In this document: positions 21,991 through 32,503 of the stretch, in pieces
Position numbering within the stretch: the first letter of the stretch is position 1
Layout: each line of letters begins with the position of its first letter
Assembly (NCBI GenBank): GCA_047967505.1
Contig: CM106541.1
DNA length: 64,000 bases
Source of the DNA: Dipteris shenzhenensis
Lineage: Eukaryota; Polypodiophyta; Polypodiopsida; Gleicheniales
Reading direction: 5' to 3' (one strand)
Made by a program: the position numbers and the translations under genes
The notes under the pieces: model-generated
What the model saw: the letters and a program-made list of their open reading frames with translations, nothing else
What the model was told of the DNA's origin: nothing
The model's database searches: none

Positions 21991-22199
21991 TTGTTCATAT
22001 TCTAGCATTTACATTCACAAATGTAGCATAGCTCCCTAGGGCGCCAACTCCCTTTAGTAAGAAAGCCTATCAAAATCTTGAGTATGAGATGAATTTAACA
22101 ATATGCCATGAGTAGAAATTATTCCAATGAACATGGTTGTGTTCTACACTAAAAGAGCTTCAAATATGTCTTTACACCTTGAAATTGAAAGGAGATGGG

Positions 22200-22832
22200 T
22201 TTTCATATTTTAGTGTATTTTTTGTTTTACCCCCCCTCATCTGGTCAGTATTGTGGGTGATTCCACGTTAATACTGATGTTGCTAGTGTTATTGATGTTA
22301 TGTTTGATAATTGTACTTTGAGCACAATTGTATTAGGATCGGTTGATTCGTTCAATAATAACTAATGTAATTGGCAGCTTGAATCCAGGTGATGGAACTA
22401 ATGGCGAGGATTGGCATTAGTGGGAGGATACTGATTGAGGTGTCGCACAATGCATGCTATGTGGCCATGGGCCAAGATTGTAAATAATGAATATTCAGGC
22501 GTGGGCTAGTTATTTTACTAATTATGGATGAGGGCATATTAAGCCTTGTGATATTTTGAGCTAGTGAAGCTATGTTGAGAAATCTGTTCAATTGTGGACA
22601 AGGGATGCTTTTGGATGTACTATTATTGGCTCTTTTATTTTGGAATATACAATTATAGATACTCTAGATGGGAAGCAAGAGCCACCATCTAAAGGGGGTA
22701 GATTGGACCCCATGAGACCTCGTCTCTCTTCTTTCCTCCTTGTTTCCTTGTTCTTGGTTTCTATGATTTTGATAAATAATGAAATTTTGAGCATGTCTAA
22801 TTTCAATTTTTTGTTATAGTGGTGTCAGAGCA
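22200..22832 (+). repeat. Probable 5' LTR of a decayed Copia element
   Basis: AT-rich tract ending just before a primer site, with the run CCTTGTTTCCTTGTTC and a terminal T-rich stretch as in many Copia LTR 3' ends. No second copy was found, so the left border is a guess. Confidence 0.4.
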
Positions 22833-22844
22833 TGGTATCAGAGC
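22833..22844 (+). other. Copia primer binding site
   Basis: An exact TGGTATCAGAGC, the complement of the initiator-Met tRNA 3' end. Confidence 0.75.
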
Positions 22845-23639
22845 CTGGATATGCTCTAGTTAGTTTGTGGGAAACAAGCGACATGATTTTGCCAAATTGA
22901 TGACATAGTCCTTCACATAATGTTCTTTTTGATTGTTTTGACTACTTGATCACTAGGTTTTGAGTTCATATGCAAAACTTATCAAAGATGTTTCAAAACT
23001 TGATGTTGCAAGTCCTACTGACAAAAATGTCCTATGCTAGCTTGTTCAAAGGGTATGTGATAGTTATTTTGAGTGGATGGATCACTATATTTTGACTTAC
23101 AACAAGAAATTTATGGTTGTTTTTGTCATTGCCTATTGTCAACGAATTGATAGAAACAGTCTTTCGATAAGAAGATGGAGAGCCACGACCAAATATGATT
23201 TAATCTTAGGGCATGAGGATAAAAAAGAAGTTCATATTTTCATATAATGAATGAAATTTAAAGTAAAAGTAGCATCATGTGATTTCAAGCATGGAAGTTG
23301 TATGAAAATATAGAATCCTAATCTTATAAGACACATACTTATGAACAATGGGAAACCTTGTGATGTCAACGGTAAGGGATCAGTTCCCTTCAAAACTTTC
23401 TTGAAACAAAAATAGTTCATTAATGATGTACTCATGTTTTGGATTTTACTCAAAATTTTTTATCACTTGGGAAAATGGTTGACAATAATTACGAAGTGTT
23501 CTTCAACAACGAGGATTTTTTATTTTGAAAGATAATCCATAGCAAAAGCTAGATGCTAAAGGAAGAAATGCTAGGAGTGTGTTGACTTTGACTACAAATC
23601 TGTGGACACTATAGGCCAATATGGTATAGCACAAGAGGT

Positions 23640-25130
23640 TTGGTTATTTGAATTTTTTAAGTCTAAGCAATATAGAAGGAATAACATTCTTCAATCTCTA
23701 CCTTAGGTTGAGACATTGAATCAAATTTATGAGTCATGTTGTACTTGTATGGGTAAGCAACACCAAAGATTACTTTTCTCATTCTTAGATTGATGCTTTA
23801 TAGTTGGTACACCGATATTTGGGGTAAATCTTAGACTAAATCTCTTAAAAAAAGTTCATATAATATCATATTGTTATGACTATTCTCAAAAAACTATAGA
23901 GAAAAATTAGAAGCATTTGACATACTTTAGGCCCTAATGTGGTCACTCTATGCAACATGTAAGGTACTGGATTCATTAATGGAATGACAACATTTTGTGA
24001 GACTTTTGGGCCATTTATGGAGAGGAAGGTTTTGAAAATACTTATCTAATATAGCTATGGTACATACATATATGCCAAGGGGGTTTTAAAAGGCAAAATC
24101 ACAACATGTATTTGGGTTGAAGATGAAATTAGAATTATACACAAAAATGTGGAAAATTAAATATAGGGTATTCTAAACTCTAGATAATAATTCAACGCAA
24201 ATGTCATGGTCTATCTAAGAGAAAAAAGTTACCAAATTGATGGAATTATACAAGACATTTAGGATTTCATGGCAAAGACTATGGAGATTGATCAGGGGCT
24301 ACAAATAGTTCCTAGAGGTAGGTAGCCATGGATGAATAATACCAAGCCATCATGGAGAACTATACTTCGGTTCTTAAAGACCTACCTATAAACAAAATGG
24401 CATTGGTTATAAATGGGTTTAAAAGGTAAAATACACCTTTGATGGGTGAGATTGATATAAGGCTCAATTGGTCTATGAAAGACATTTGCCTTGGTTGCCA
24501 AGATGACAATTACCCAAAAAATGTTATTGAACTTGTAGCTAATTCAACCTTCCAATTTATCAAATGTATGTTAAAAATGTTTATTTGATTGGACATTTTA
24601 ATGGGATCATTTACATGGATTAAACCAAAGGGTATGAAGGGCCTAGGAAAGAGCAGCTCTATAATGCAAGTTGTTGAACTTTTTGCATAAGCTAAAAGAA
24701 TCCCCATAACAATAGAATGCCTACATTGGTAGTTTCTTGCAAAAAACTTGGTCTTAGACCATATTTAGTTGATCCATCTCTTTACATAATGAAGCTAGCC
24801 AAGTATATTTCTATCATTATTTTATATGTTGACAATATGCTCATTACAAGTTCAACTGAGCAACTTCTTTTAGCCACCACTAAGGCAAAGCTCACCTCTA
24901 AATTTTTAATGAAAGTTCTTGGCCACCTTCATTATTTTATTATTAAGATGTTGAGATCTAACTCTTAGATTATCTTGGCATAGTCCAAGTATGCAACAAA
25001 GGCACTTACATAGTTTCACATCCTTAATACAAAGCCCTTTCATACTCCAATAGAATGTAATGTAAAGCCCAATGGAATCTTAGTTTGATATATCTCTAGA
25101 TACAATGTAACTTAATACTAATAGCTCATT
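23640..25130 (+). pseudogene. Copia pol fragment (pre-integrase, RT, start of RNase H linker)
   Basis: Blocks, in several frames: FGYLNFLSLSNIEG and, after a shift, QIYESCCTCMGKQHQRL (GAG-pre-integrase zinc finger region) near 23.64-23.78 kb; AMDE-type QAIMENYTSVLKDLP and KVKYTFDGEID (RT start) near 24.3-24.5 kb; SCKKLGLRPYLVDPSLYI, then IIILYVDNMLITSS, where the catalytic YVDD has become YVDN (24.7-24.87 kb); LTSKFLMKVLGHLHYFI and KPFHTPIECNVK after it. Most of the integrase core is missing or unreadable. Old and inactive. The primer site at 22833 fits its orientation. Confidence 0.75.
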
Positions 25131-25422
25131 GGATATGTATTTATCTAATGATAAAGAAGCATGACATTTGTAATGTTGACGGTCTTTTTCTCTTGCCCCA
25201 AATTGATTGTAATCTCTGTGCCCAACTTAGTTCAGGCATGTGTGCTCAGCTCAGCAGGCAAGATGCTCACTCTTGTAGTCCTAAGTTTGATTTCTAGGCT
25301 TCATATTATGCTCCATGTGATAAAAAATGTGCCAACAATAAAGTAGGTTTGTGCTGCATGAGCAAACCGTATGAGGATGGGTGACAGATCACTTAAGTGG
25401 ATGCGAGTAGAAGATGAAGTGG

Positions 25423-25890
25423 GAGACATTTGAGACATATAAGATAGTGATAGTACATTGAAATCTATAAAGTAAAATGATGGAACACAGGAATGATATA
25501 ATTAATAGAATCTCATCATGAAGAGCAAAGTGCAAGAAGTGTCTGCTGCGGGTGAGATATAGAAGATGAACGACTACTAGGGAATTTATAGAACTACAGA
25601 TGCAAGACCGTAATGCGAGATGACTAGATGCAAGATTGTAATGCGAGACATTATAAAATATAATGATGGGATGCAAGACCGTAATGGGAGTCATTTGAGA
25701 CATATAAGATAGTGATAGTACATTGAAATCTATAAAGTAAAATGATGGAACACAAGAATGATATAATTAATAGAATCTCATCATGAGATACTTGCTGTAC
25801 ATAATAAATGATAGATTTTGAGTACATTGAAATCTATAAAATAAAGTGATGAAACATAAGAATGATATGATTATTAGATTCTCATCATAA
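25423..25890. repeat. Local direct repeats (three partial copies)
   Basis: A block containing ACATTGAAATCTATAAAGTA, followed by a GATATAATTAATAGAATCTC tract, occurs at about 25450-25515, 25717-25782 and, more diverged, 25820-25890. The first two are 267 bp apart and nearly identical. Between them, GATGCAAGACCGTAATG-type words also repeat. Confidence 0.8.
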
Positions 25891-26599
25891 GATATTTATA
25901 GAGATATGCAAATGTTGCATTAATTCAAGAAGCTTTTTTTCAATAAAAATAGCTGATAGCTGCAGATTCAAAACACTAGACACACACACTCACCCTTTCT
26001 CACCTCAGTTGTTGAGACTCAAGACTTTATATGGAGCATAGTATCTTAGACTCAAATCCACCTAGACTACCACAGCTAGAGTAGATATAACATGGGAAAA
26101 GAGCCCATTACAACTCACACTCTACACATATATACCAAAACACTCAACTTGGGCTGAGGGTTCCTAACTCATCTTTGTCAATCTGTTAGACCGCTCTTAT
26201 TGATTGGCCTATCTTTGCAATATGAAGCAATTTTCAATAATTTAGCCCCACTGTAAGGCTAGCTTCATCTTTCATAATATCTCCCATGCATTTTCAAGTT
26301 TTGGACTTGGGTCTCCATTAGAACTTAGTTCAACTTGAGACTTACTGAGGAAGCCTTAGACAAATCATCACAATTGGCGATGCCACACTTAAATCACGAG
26401 GCAAGTCTACAACTAGTGCTTTTCTATTCAATTCTTGGTATATTAAAGATGCAAATTGCTTCTATGATTTTCAAGAAACATCTCTTGATGAAGGTGGCAG
26501 ATCCTTTTTACTATCCATGGGACCTTGAGACGGAGTTACTATAGTAGCATCCATCAAGTTTGGGAGTTTTGCTAATATGAGTTGGCATCCAACATGTAC
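25891..26599. other. No recognisable gene
   Basis: AT-rich sequence with a short CACACA run (about 25980-25990). The frame at 26335-26544 has no known domain. Confidence 0.35.
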
Positions 26600-27317
26600 T
26601 TCCCATCTATCCATATTACAGATTTAGGTACGCTTGCCACATTGGACACAATCTTGACACCAAATTTATGAAGGACCTTAATTCTTTTCTTTACCATTCT
26701 TACTTTTACCCTTGCCTTGCTGGGGTTTAGGTGGACAATACATCTCTTTCCTTATGCTTAGTTTTCCACCTAGTTCACATCTATAGTCCTCTTCTTTGCA
26801 TACAACACTCGGACTTATCATGACCAAATTTTGTGTAGGTTTCACAATACTTTGCTTGCAATCATTCTCCTTGTATCCTTTCCTAGAACACTTGTTGAAC
26901 CATTTTTCATTTGGGCTTGGTAAATATACTCATAATTCCCATTGCATGTGCAATATCTAGCCTTGTGCAGACCATTGCATACATCAAGCTACCAATTGCT
27001 GATGCATGCGAACCCTTGACATGTAGTCAATCTCCTCCTGTGTCATGGGACATGTATTCTTACATAACGTGGAATGATTAGACAAAGGTGTAAAAACAAG
27101 TTTTGCATTCTGTACTTCAAACCTTTCCAATATCTTTTCAATGTCCTCACTCTGAGACAATGTCAATTTGCAATTTTTCTTGTTTTCTGTTATTCTCATG
27201 CCAAGGGTTTGCTTTGTAGAAGCCAAATCCTTCATTGCACATGTATTTGCCAACTTCCTTTTGAGCACATTCATATCCTGCATGTTAGAGCTTGCAATAA
27301 TCATGTCATAAACATAC
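26600..27317 (-). pseudogene. Copia RT/RNase H fragment, cut by a TIR element
   Basis: Minus-strand frame 27355-26984 contains DMIIASSNMQDMNVLKRKLA, MKDLASTKQTLGMRI, KLTLSQSEDIEKILERF and TQEEIDYMSRVRM, the stretch after the YVDD box in BARE/Opie-like Copia RT. Below it, in other frames, IGSLMYAMV-like and TRLDIAHAMG-like remnants follow. Coding sense is lost exactly at 27318, where the CATTAGGGG terminus begins, so the TIR element interrupts or truncates this relic. The expected upstream RT sequence is not seen beyond 28204. Confidence 0.75.
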
Positions 27318-28204
27318 ACATTAGGGGAGATTTGGGGCCTCAAAAGGGCCTCCAATTAGTGTTTCCTAATTTCAAGGGATTAGAGAGGGATTTGAGGTGT
27401 ACCAATGAGAGTGTTCCTTTGTGTGCGACAATGGTACATTGAGGTGTACAAAAGGACATGTTGCGCATTTATGGGTGGGGAGACCTCTCACCCATGGTCC
27501 TCACTCCTAGCCATTGATCTCTAGTCTCGAATCCAAGGGTCACATTCAAATTTATGGTAGATCACTCCCAACCACCATTAGATCAAGGGGTAGATCTAAG
27601 GGAGGGGATTAGAGGAAAGTGTGCTTCAATCTAGGGCATAGATCAAGGGGTGGATCCAAGGGAGGGGATAAGAGAAAAAAGCACTTCAATCTAAGCCATA
27701 GATGAATTGATGGATCCAAGGGAGGGGATGGATGCAAAATGCACTTCAATATGGGCCATAGATCACAAGGGAGGAGGTGAGAGAAAGAGGCGCTTAATCT
27801 AGGCCATCCAATACGGCTCTTCAATCCGGTCCATCCATCTTGATCTTGTGATCTCCACCCTCCATGGAGCGCCTCAATCCTAGCCCTTCATGAAGGATCT
27901 CCATCTCCACCATAGATCTTGAATAGATCTAATGGCCTACAATGAAGTGCATTATCCCTCTTTATTAGACCTTCCCCTTGTCATATTTGGAGGCCACTAA
28001 AGTCAACCTTGGCTCTATCCAAGGCATCCTAGGACCTTGATCCATCCTCCATCCAAGGGCCAAGATGGCCCATCTCAGCTTAGTAAATGCCAGGGGTCCC
28101 TTATACCCTTGGGTTACCATAGTAGGTCACTTTTGATTAACTTAATCTCTTCCTTAATCTATTCATTATGAGGCCCTTTTGAGACCTCAAACCTCCCCTA
28201 ATGA
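27318..28204. mobile_element. 0.89-kb element with CATTAGGGG inverted ends
   Basis: The left end CATTAGGGGAGATTTGGGG... and the reverse complement of the right end CATTAGGGGAGGTTTGAGG... match over 34 bp with three differences, both reaching AAAAGGGCCTC. Inside are several GGATCCAAGGGAGGGG repeats (about 27590-27780) and no transposase. Flanking triplets (ACA left, ATA right) agree at two of three bases, so a 3-bp target duplication of the CACTA kind is possible but not shown. A non-autonomous DNA transposon is the best reading. Confidence 0.75.
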
Positions 28205-28679
28205 TAACAAGATTGCGTATCTTTCTCCCTCCATCTTCTCCAACAATTCAGACCTAACCTTAGAGACCAAAGCCATTCCCCATGAAATTAGAATCCAAAT
28301 CCACTTATGCCATCACTTGCATTATTAAAGAATCGGTTTCATAACTTCAAAATGCACTGAAAATTGGAAAAGAAAAGAGCATTTTTGAGAAATTGTTCAA
28401 GGAACAAATTGACATCGTGTCACCTAGAAGACATATTACCATTAAGCCAATATCAGCTAACCAAAATTAACAACTTGCAAGAATTAATTGAAAACAATGC
28501 TACCAAACCATGCAAATAATGATCAAAAGGACAAATTGAGAAGCAAGTGGTAAATACAAAGCAAAAAGTGTAAAGATAATATGATCAACCCAAAGATAGC
28601 ATTCACATAAAGACCATGCACTATTGTCAAGAATCTCGGTTTAATCTTTCATCTCTGCTAGAAAGCACACGTTAGAAAT

Positions 28680-28707
28680 AGTCTCTCTCTCTCTCTCTCT
28701 CTCTCTC
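28680..28707. repeat. (CT)n microsatellite
   Basis: About 13-14 uninterrupted CT units. Confidence 0.95.
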
Positions 28708-28835
28708 ATTCTTCTTCTTTTTCAACCTCTGCCTTGGCATATGACTTTTGTGGTCTCATAATACTAAAATTTATCCCTATTTCATACTACTTTTGCTGTT
28801 ACATATGACTAAACTATAAATCAGTTTGACAATAG

Positions 28836-29030
28836 AAGCAAACATGTCTCCAAAAAATAAAGTTTAGGTCACTACTAGGAAATCGTGAGATTGGAAAATC
28901 CAAAAAAAGGACTGAGATCCTCTCTCCAACAAAGAGAAAATAGAAGCAAACATGTCTTCGCAAAGAAACATGGTCACGATCTTTAAATAGACAAATCCAA
29001 AAAAGGGCTGAGATCCTCTTTGCAACAAAG
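28836..29030. repeat. Two adjacent imperfect direct repeats
   Basis: AGAAGCAAACATGTCTYC, then AAATCCAAAAAA and GCTGAGATCCTCT occur twice about 100 bp apart, with small gaps. On the minus strand they give repeated Phe/Leu/Ser-rich frames that are not a recognised protein. Confidence 0.7.
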
Positions 29031-30416
29031 AAAGCTGCGACAAAGGAAAAGGGGAAGGGGAAGGGCAAGGCCCTTCAAACACTTTCCATTCCAACTGGGG
29101 TGAAGCCAAGTAGGAAGTTCTTCTTCAAAGCTAAGTGAGAGCTGTACCACAAGATGGAGAAGTGGATGCAGGAGACCTGGGGCACCCAAGACAAGGCAAG
29201 CCATTGAGGCTACCTCATTGGTAGTCTTAAGAAAGAGTTAAATGAAGGCTTTATTTATGTATACAAAAAGATATACTAGTCAACTACAGTCATGAATAAT
29301 GAGGTGGGAACAATTGTGGCATGATCATATGATGTAGGTACTCATGGCCTTTAGGTGGATTGTGACATTTTGCACACCACCAAGAAATGAATCTGAGGAG
29401 TGGTAGTCAGAACAACACGTCTATCAAACATGTACCCACTATAAGAATCCCCTTAGAAGCAACAACCTTTCAAGACATACCTTAGTATTACATTATGCGA
29501 GACCTTGACTGTGGAAGAAAAAAAAGGGATATCTGATTGTAAGAGAAAGGTGGGGAGGAGAAAATTGGAATGTAGAGCCCTTGGTGGCTTTGATATAGAG
29601 GAATGCGGCTAGGGATGGTGGGCTAAGTTGTTTCAAGTTTAAGTTTGAGTTTTCACAATATGAATGTTGCACAATTGATGAATATTTCCACCCAACATGA
29701 CCAAATGACTTGTGCTACTTCAAGCCCTTCAATGCAAAAGCTAATCATGTCATTGAGTTCCGTCCAGTGTACACAATACTCATTGATGACATGCTTCTAA
29801 AGATAGTGCTGAAACCATTAAGAACATGAATCACTCTAAATGAATTTAATGGAGATCCTAATGATGAGGATCTCTTAAAGTTCTTGCTTCCATACTTGGG
29901 GTAGATAGCAAATTTGGGGGAAACTATCATCAAATCTAGCTGCAATGCATCCATATGAAGGCCGGTGAAATGATGATGTTGAAAAACTTCTTAGATATTT
30001 GTGTTAGATCTAGCACCTATAGGCTAGCACGATGTGCCATCTCTACCCGTTGACATGTTGAAAGAAATGCTTGCACAAAACCCATTGTCTAATCACTATC
30101 CTAGATGTTAGACTTTCACTCCACCATTTAGCCCTAATGAGAGTAGTTAGGACATGTGTTACCTGATGAAGGTGTTGCAACCATGACCAAATGCATGGGA
30201 TTGCATCCCAGACCCACAATAGTATGCTTGGGAACATCAAAACATTAATATGATGATGATGAATCAATTAAAGTGTTGGAGCAATTAGTAAAGATGGATG
30301 AGAAAAAGAATCGGTAGGAGTTGGACAGCAAGTTAGGTTGTTGGCATTTGTAATGAACTTGAGCCATCAATTCTATGTAAAGAAAAAATTTCCTTAATTC
30401 ATGTCGCTTCTTGTGG

Positions 30417-30454
<38 letters not shown>

Positions 30455-31055
30455 CCTGCAATTTTTTTATAGAGAGTGTTTTACTATCATGCAATTAAAT
30501 TCAAACTTTATAAAGTTTTCAATTATGTATGTTTTTTGAAATGGGATATCTTCTTGCAATCCAAAACTTTTTATCAATTCCAATTCAAGTATTATGTTTG
30601 GAGTAATAGATTATGCCTCATTTTTCATATCTTAAAGCAATACATTAATTACTATTTTGGCTATCAATATTATTGTACATACCTCTATAGATATGCCTGT
30701 TCCTTTGGAGTTTTCTTTGTACCCATGTCCCCTATATGTGTTCCCAAGTGTTGTTAAATGGAAGCCAAAATAGCCTTGCTGCTATGGACTGAAGAAACAA
30801 AAAAAAGCCAAAAAATAGAGAGAGTAAAGGAGGGGAGTTCTACTAAAAAGAACTAGTTGTATTCAAAGGTGCAAAGAGGAACCATCAAGGTAGTTAGTGA
30901 TGACTTTAATAGTCCAATTAGCATGCAAGAAACCAATAACCTATCATGGCATTCACACTTGGTTCAGGCACAAATCCATTATTTTACTTCCACAAAACCA
31001 TTTGCACAAAAAACAAAGATTAAAAACCATTTGCATAAAAATCACAGATAAGAAA
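29031..31055. other. Gene-poor stretch
   Basis: A (CT)n tract of about 35 bp lies at 30418-30453. Plus-strand readings near 29.63-29.95 kb (for example VIEFRPVYTILIDDMLLKIV) look protein-like between stops, but no family is recognised. Confidence 0.35.
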
Positions 31056-31228
31056 GGCCATATTGACAAACTATTGACAAATTATTATTTGTCAATGTGT
31101 TTGTCAATATGGCCCTTGAGGGGTCCCCTTTAGGGGCAAGGGCTATATTGACAAACCCAGCATAAACATTAGTCAGTGTGTTTGTCGATATGGCCCTTGC
31201 CCCTAAACGGGACCCCTCAAGGGCCATA
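31056..31228. repeat. Two nested inverted repeats (hairpin element)
   Basis: Hairpin 1: GGCCATATTGACAAAC (31056-31071) is perfectly complementary to 31099-31114. Hairpin 2: a 49-bp arm (31108-31156, starting TATGGCCCTTGAGGGG) is complementary to 31180-31228 at 46 of 49 positions, with a 23-bp spacer. The arms of both hairpins share the ATATGGCC/TTGACAAAC core, so the whole is a palindrome within a palindrome. A further arm-like copy is at 53243-53267. Confidence 0.9.
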
Positions 31229-31269
31229 TGGAAAACACATTGGCAAACAATTATCTGTACAAAAGAGCA

Positions 31270-31715
31270 ATTTACTGACTTACTAGTGAGTAGTTGTGCA
31301 AAACACTATTAAAGTAGTACTGAATCCGCACTAAGTGAGCACAAAAGAAGTACTAAAAGTGTACGAAGTAACTACTACTACATCAGTACTGAATCAGTAC
31401 AAAATGAACACTAAAGAAGTATCAAAAGTCTACTAAAACACTAAGTACTTGTTAGGAAATTAGTACTAAATCCATACTAACATAGCACTAATATATTAGT
31501 ACTAAATCAATACTATATTAGTACTAAATTTATGCTAAAACAATACTATATCAACATCAATATATTAGTACTAAACTAGCACTAAATATGTATGTAGTAC
31601 TAAAGTCATACTAAATCAATGCTATATCAACACTAATATATTATTACTATATTGGCATTGTATCAATACTATATTAGCACTAATATATTAGTACTAAATC
31701 TATACTAATTTTGTA
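31270..31715. repeat. Degenerate TAGTACTAAAT array, left part
   Basis: Dozens of imperfect copies of AGTACTAAAT with ATCAATACTATAT variants. Same word family as 35770-36930. Confidence 0.85.
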
Positions 31716-32326
31716 CTAGTAGAAAATTATACACTGGAGAATGGTGATGTTACTAGGGAGGTAACAGCTTTTAGGCCGGATTTGCTACAATATGCAAGTG
31801 ATGTTAGATGCTAAATGAGCAGTGACATGAAATCTTTAGTGAATGAAGCTATGCAAGGGGCCTCTAGGGAAGCAGGGCTCTCTTCCTAGAGCAAAGCAAG
31901 TGATAATAAATGATTACGAGATAAATAAAATACTGGATCATGAAAAGGATGGCTCCTTGTTCTCATGTGGTGACAAAGGAACTCAAAGTGTAATGTCTTG
32001 ATGGAGAAAGGTGATGTGAGTGGTGGGGTGAAAAGCCTCAAGATGGGCATTGCTCTTGCATCTAAGCATTTGGATGTTACAAAAAAAATATGCAATATGT
32101 TGATGGACCTACATGCTGCTGTGTTCCCTCTCATGTTGCTATGACCCCCTCTCAGGATGGAGCAAAGGAAGAATAAAGTTTCCGTGGGCTCTAATTTACT
32201 TATGCTGTTCACACTCACCTCAGAAGTATTATGATCTTGGGGTTCTCTTACGTTACTAACTCCCAATATATTACTCAAGTTACTACTACTGTCCTATATT
32301 GGCTCATCAAGTTTTGTTTTGCTCCT

Positions 32327-32360
32327 TCCAAGGAGATGTACATATGATGAAATCTTTTTG
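32327..32360. repeat. AAGGAGATG(T)ACATATGATGAA repeat, left copy
   Basis: AAGGAGATGTACATATGATG with a CTTTTT tail. It recurs twice at 35437-35530 on the other side of the (CA)n-ended repeat. Confidence 0.75.
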
Positions 32361-32435
32361 ATTTAGTAATTACACACACACACACACACACACACATTTT
32401 CTACAGTCTTACACACATATAATCACTGACATTCA

Positions 32436-32503
<68 letters not shown>

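Noticed and set aside
29745-29954. Protein-like reading around VIEFRPVYTILIDDMLLKIV
   Set aside because: The plus-strand stretch has stops on both sides and no family match; the minus-strand frame there has none either.
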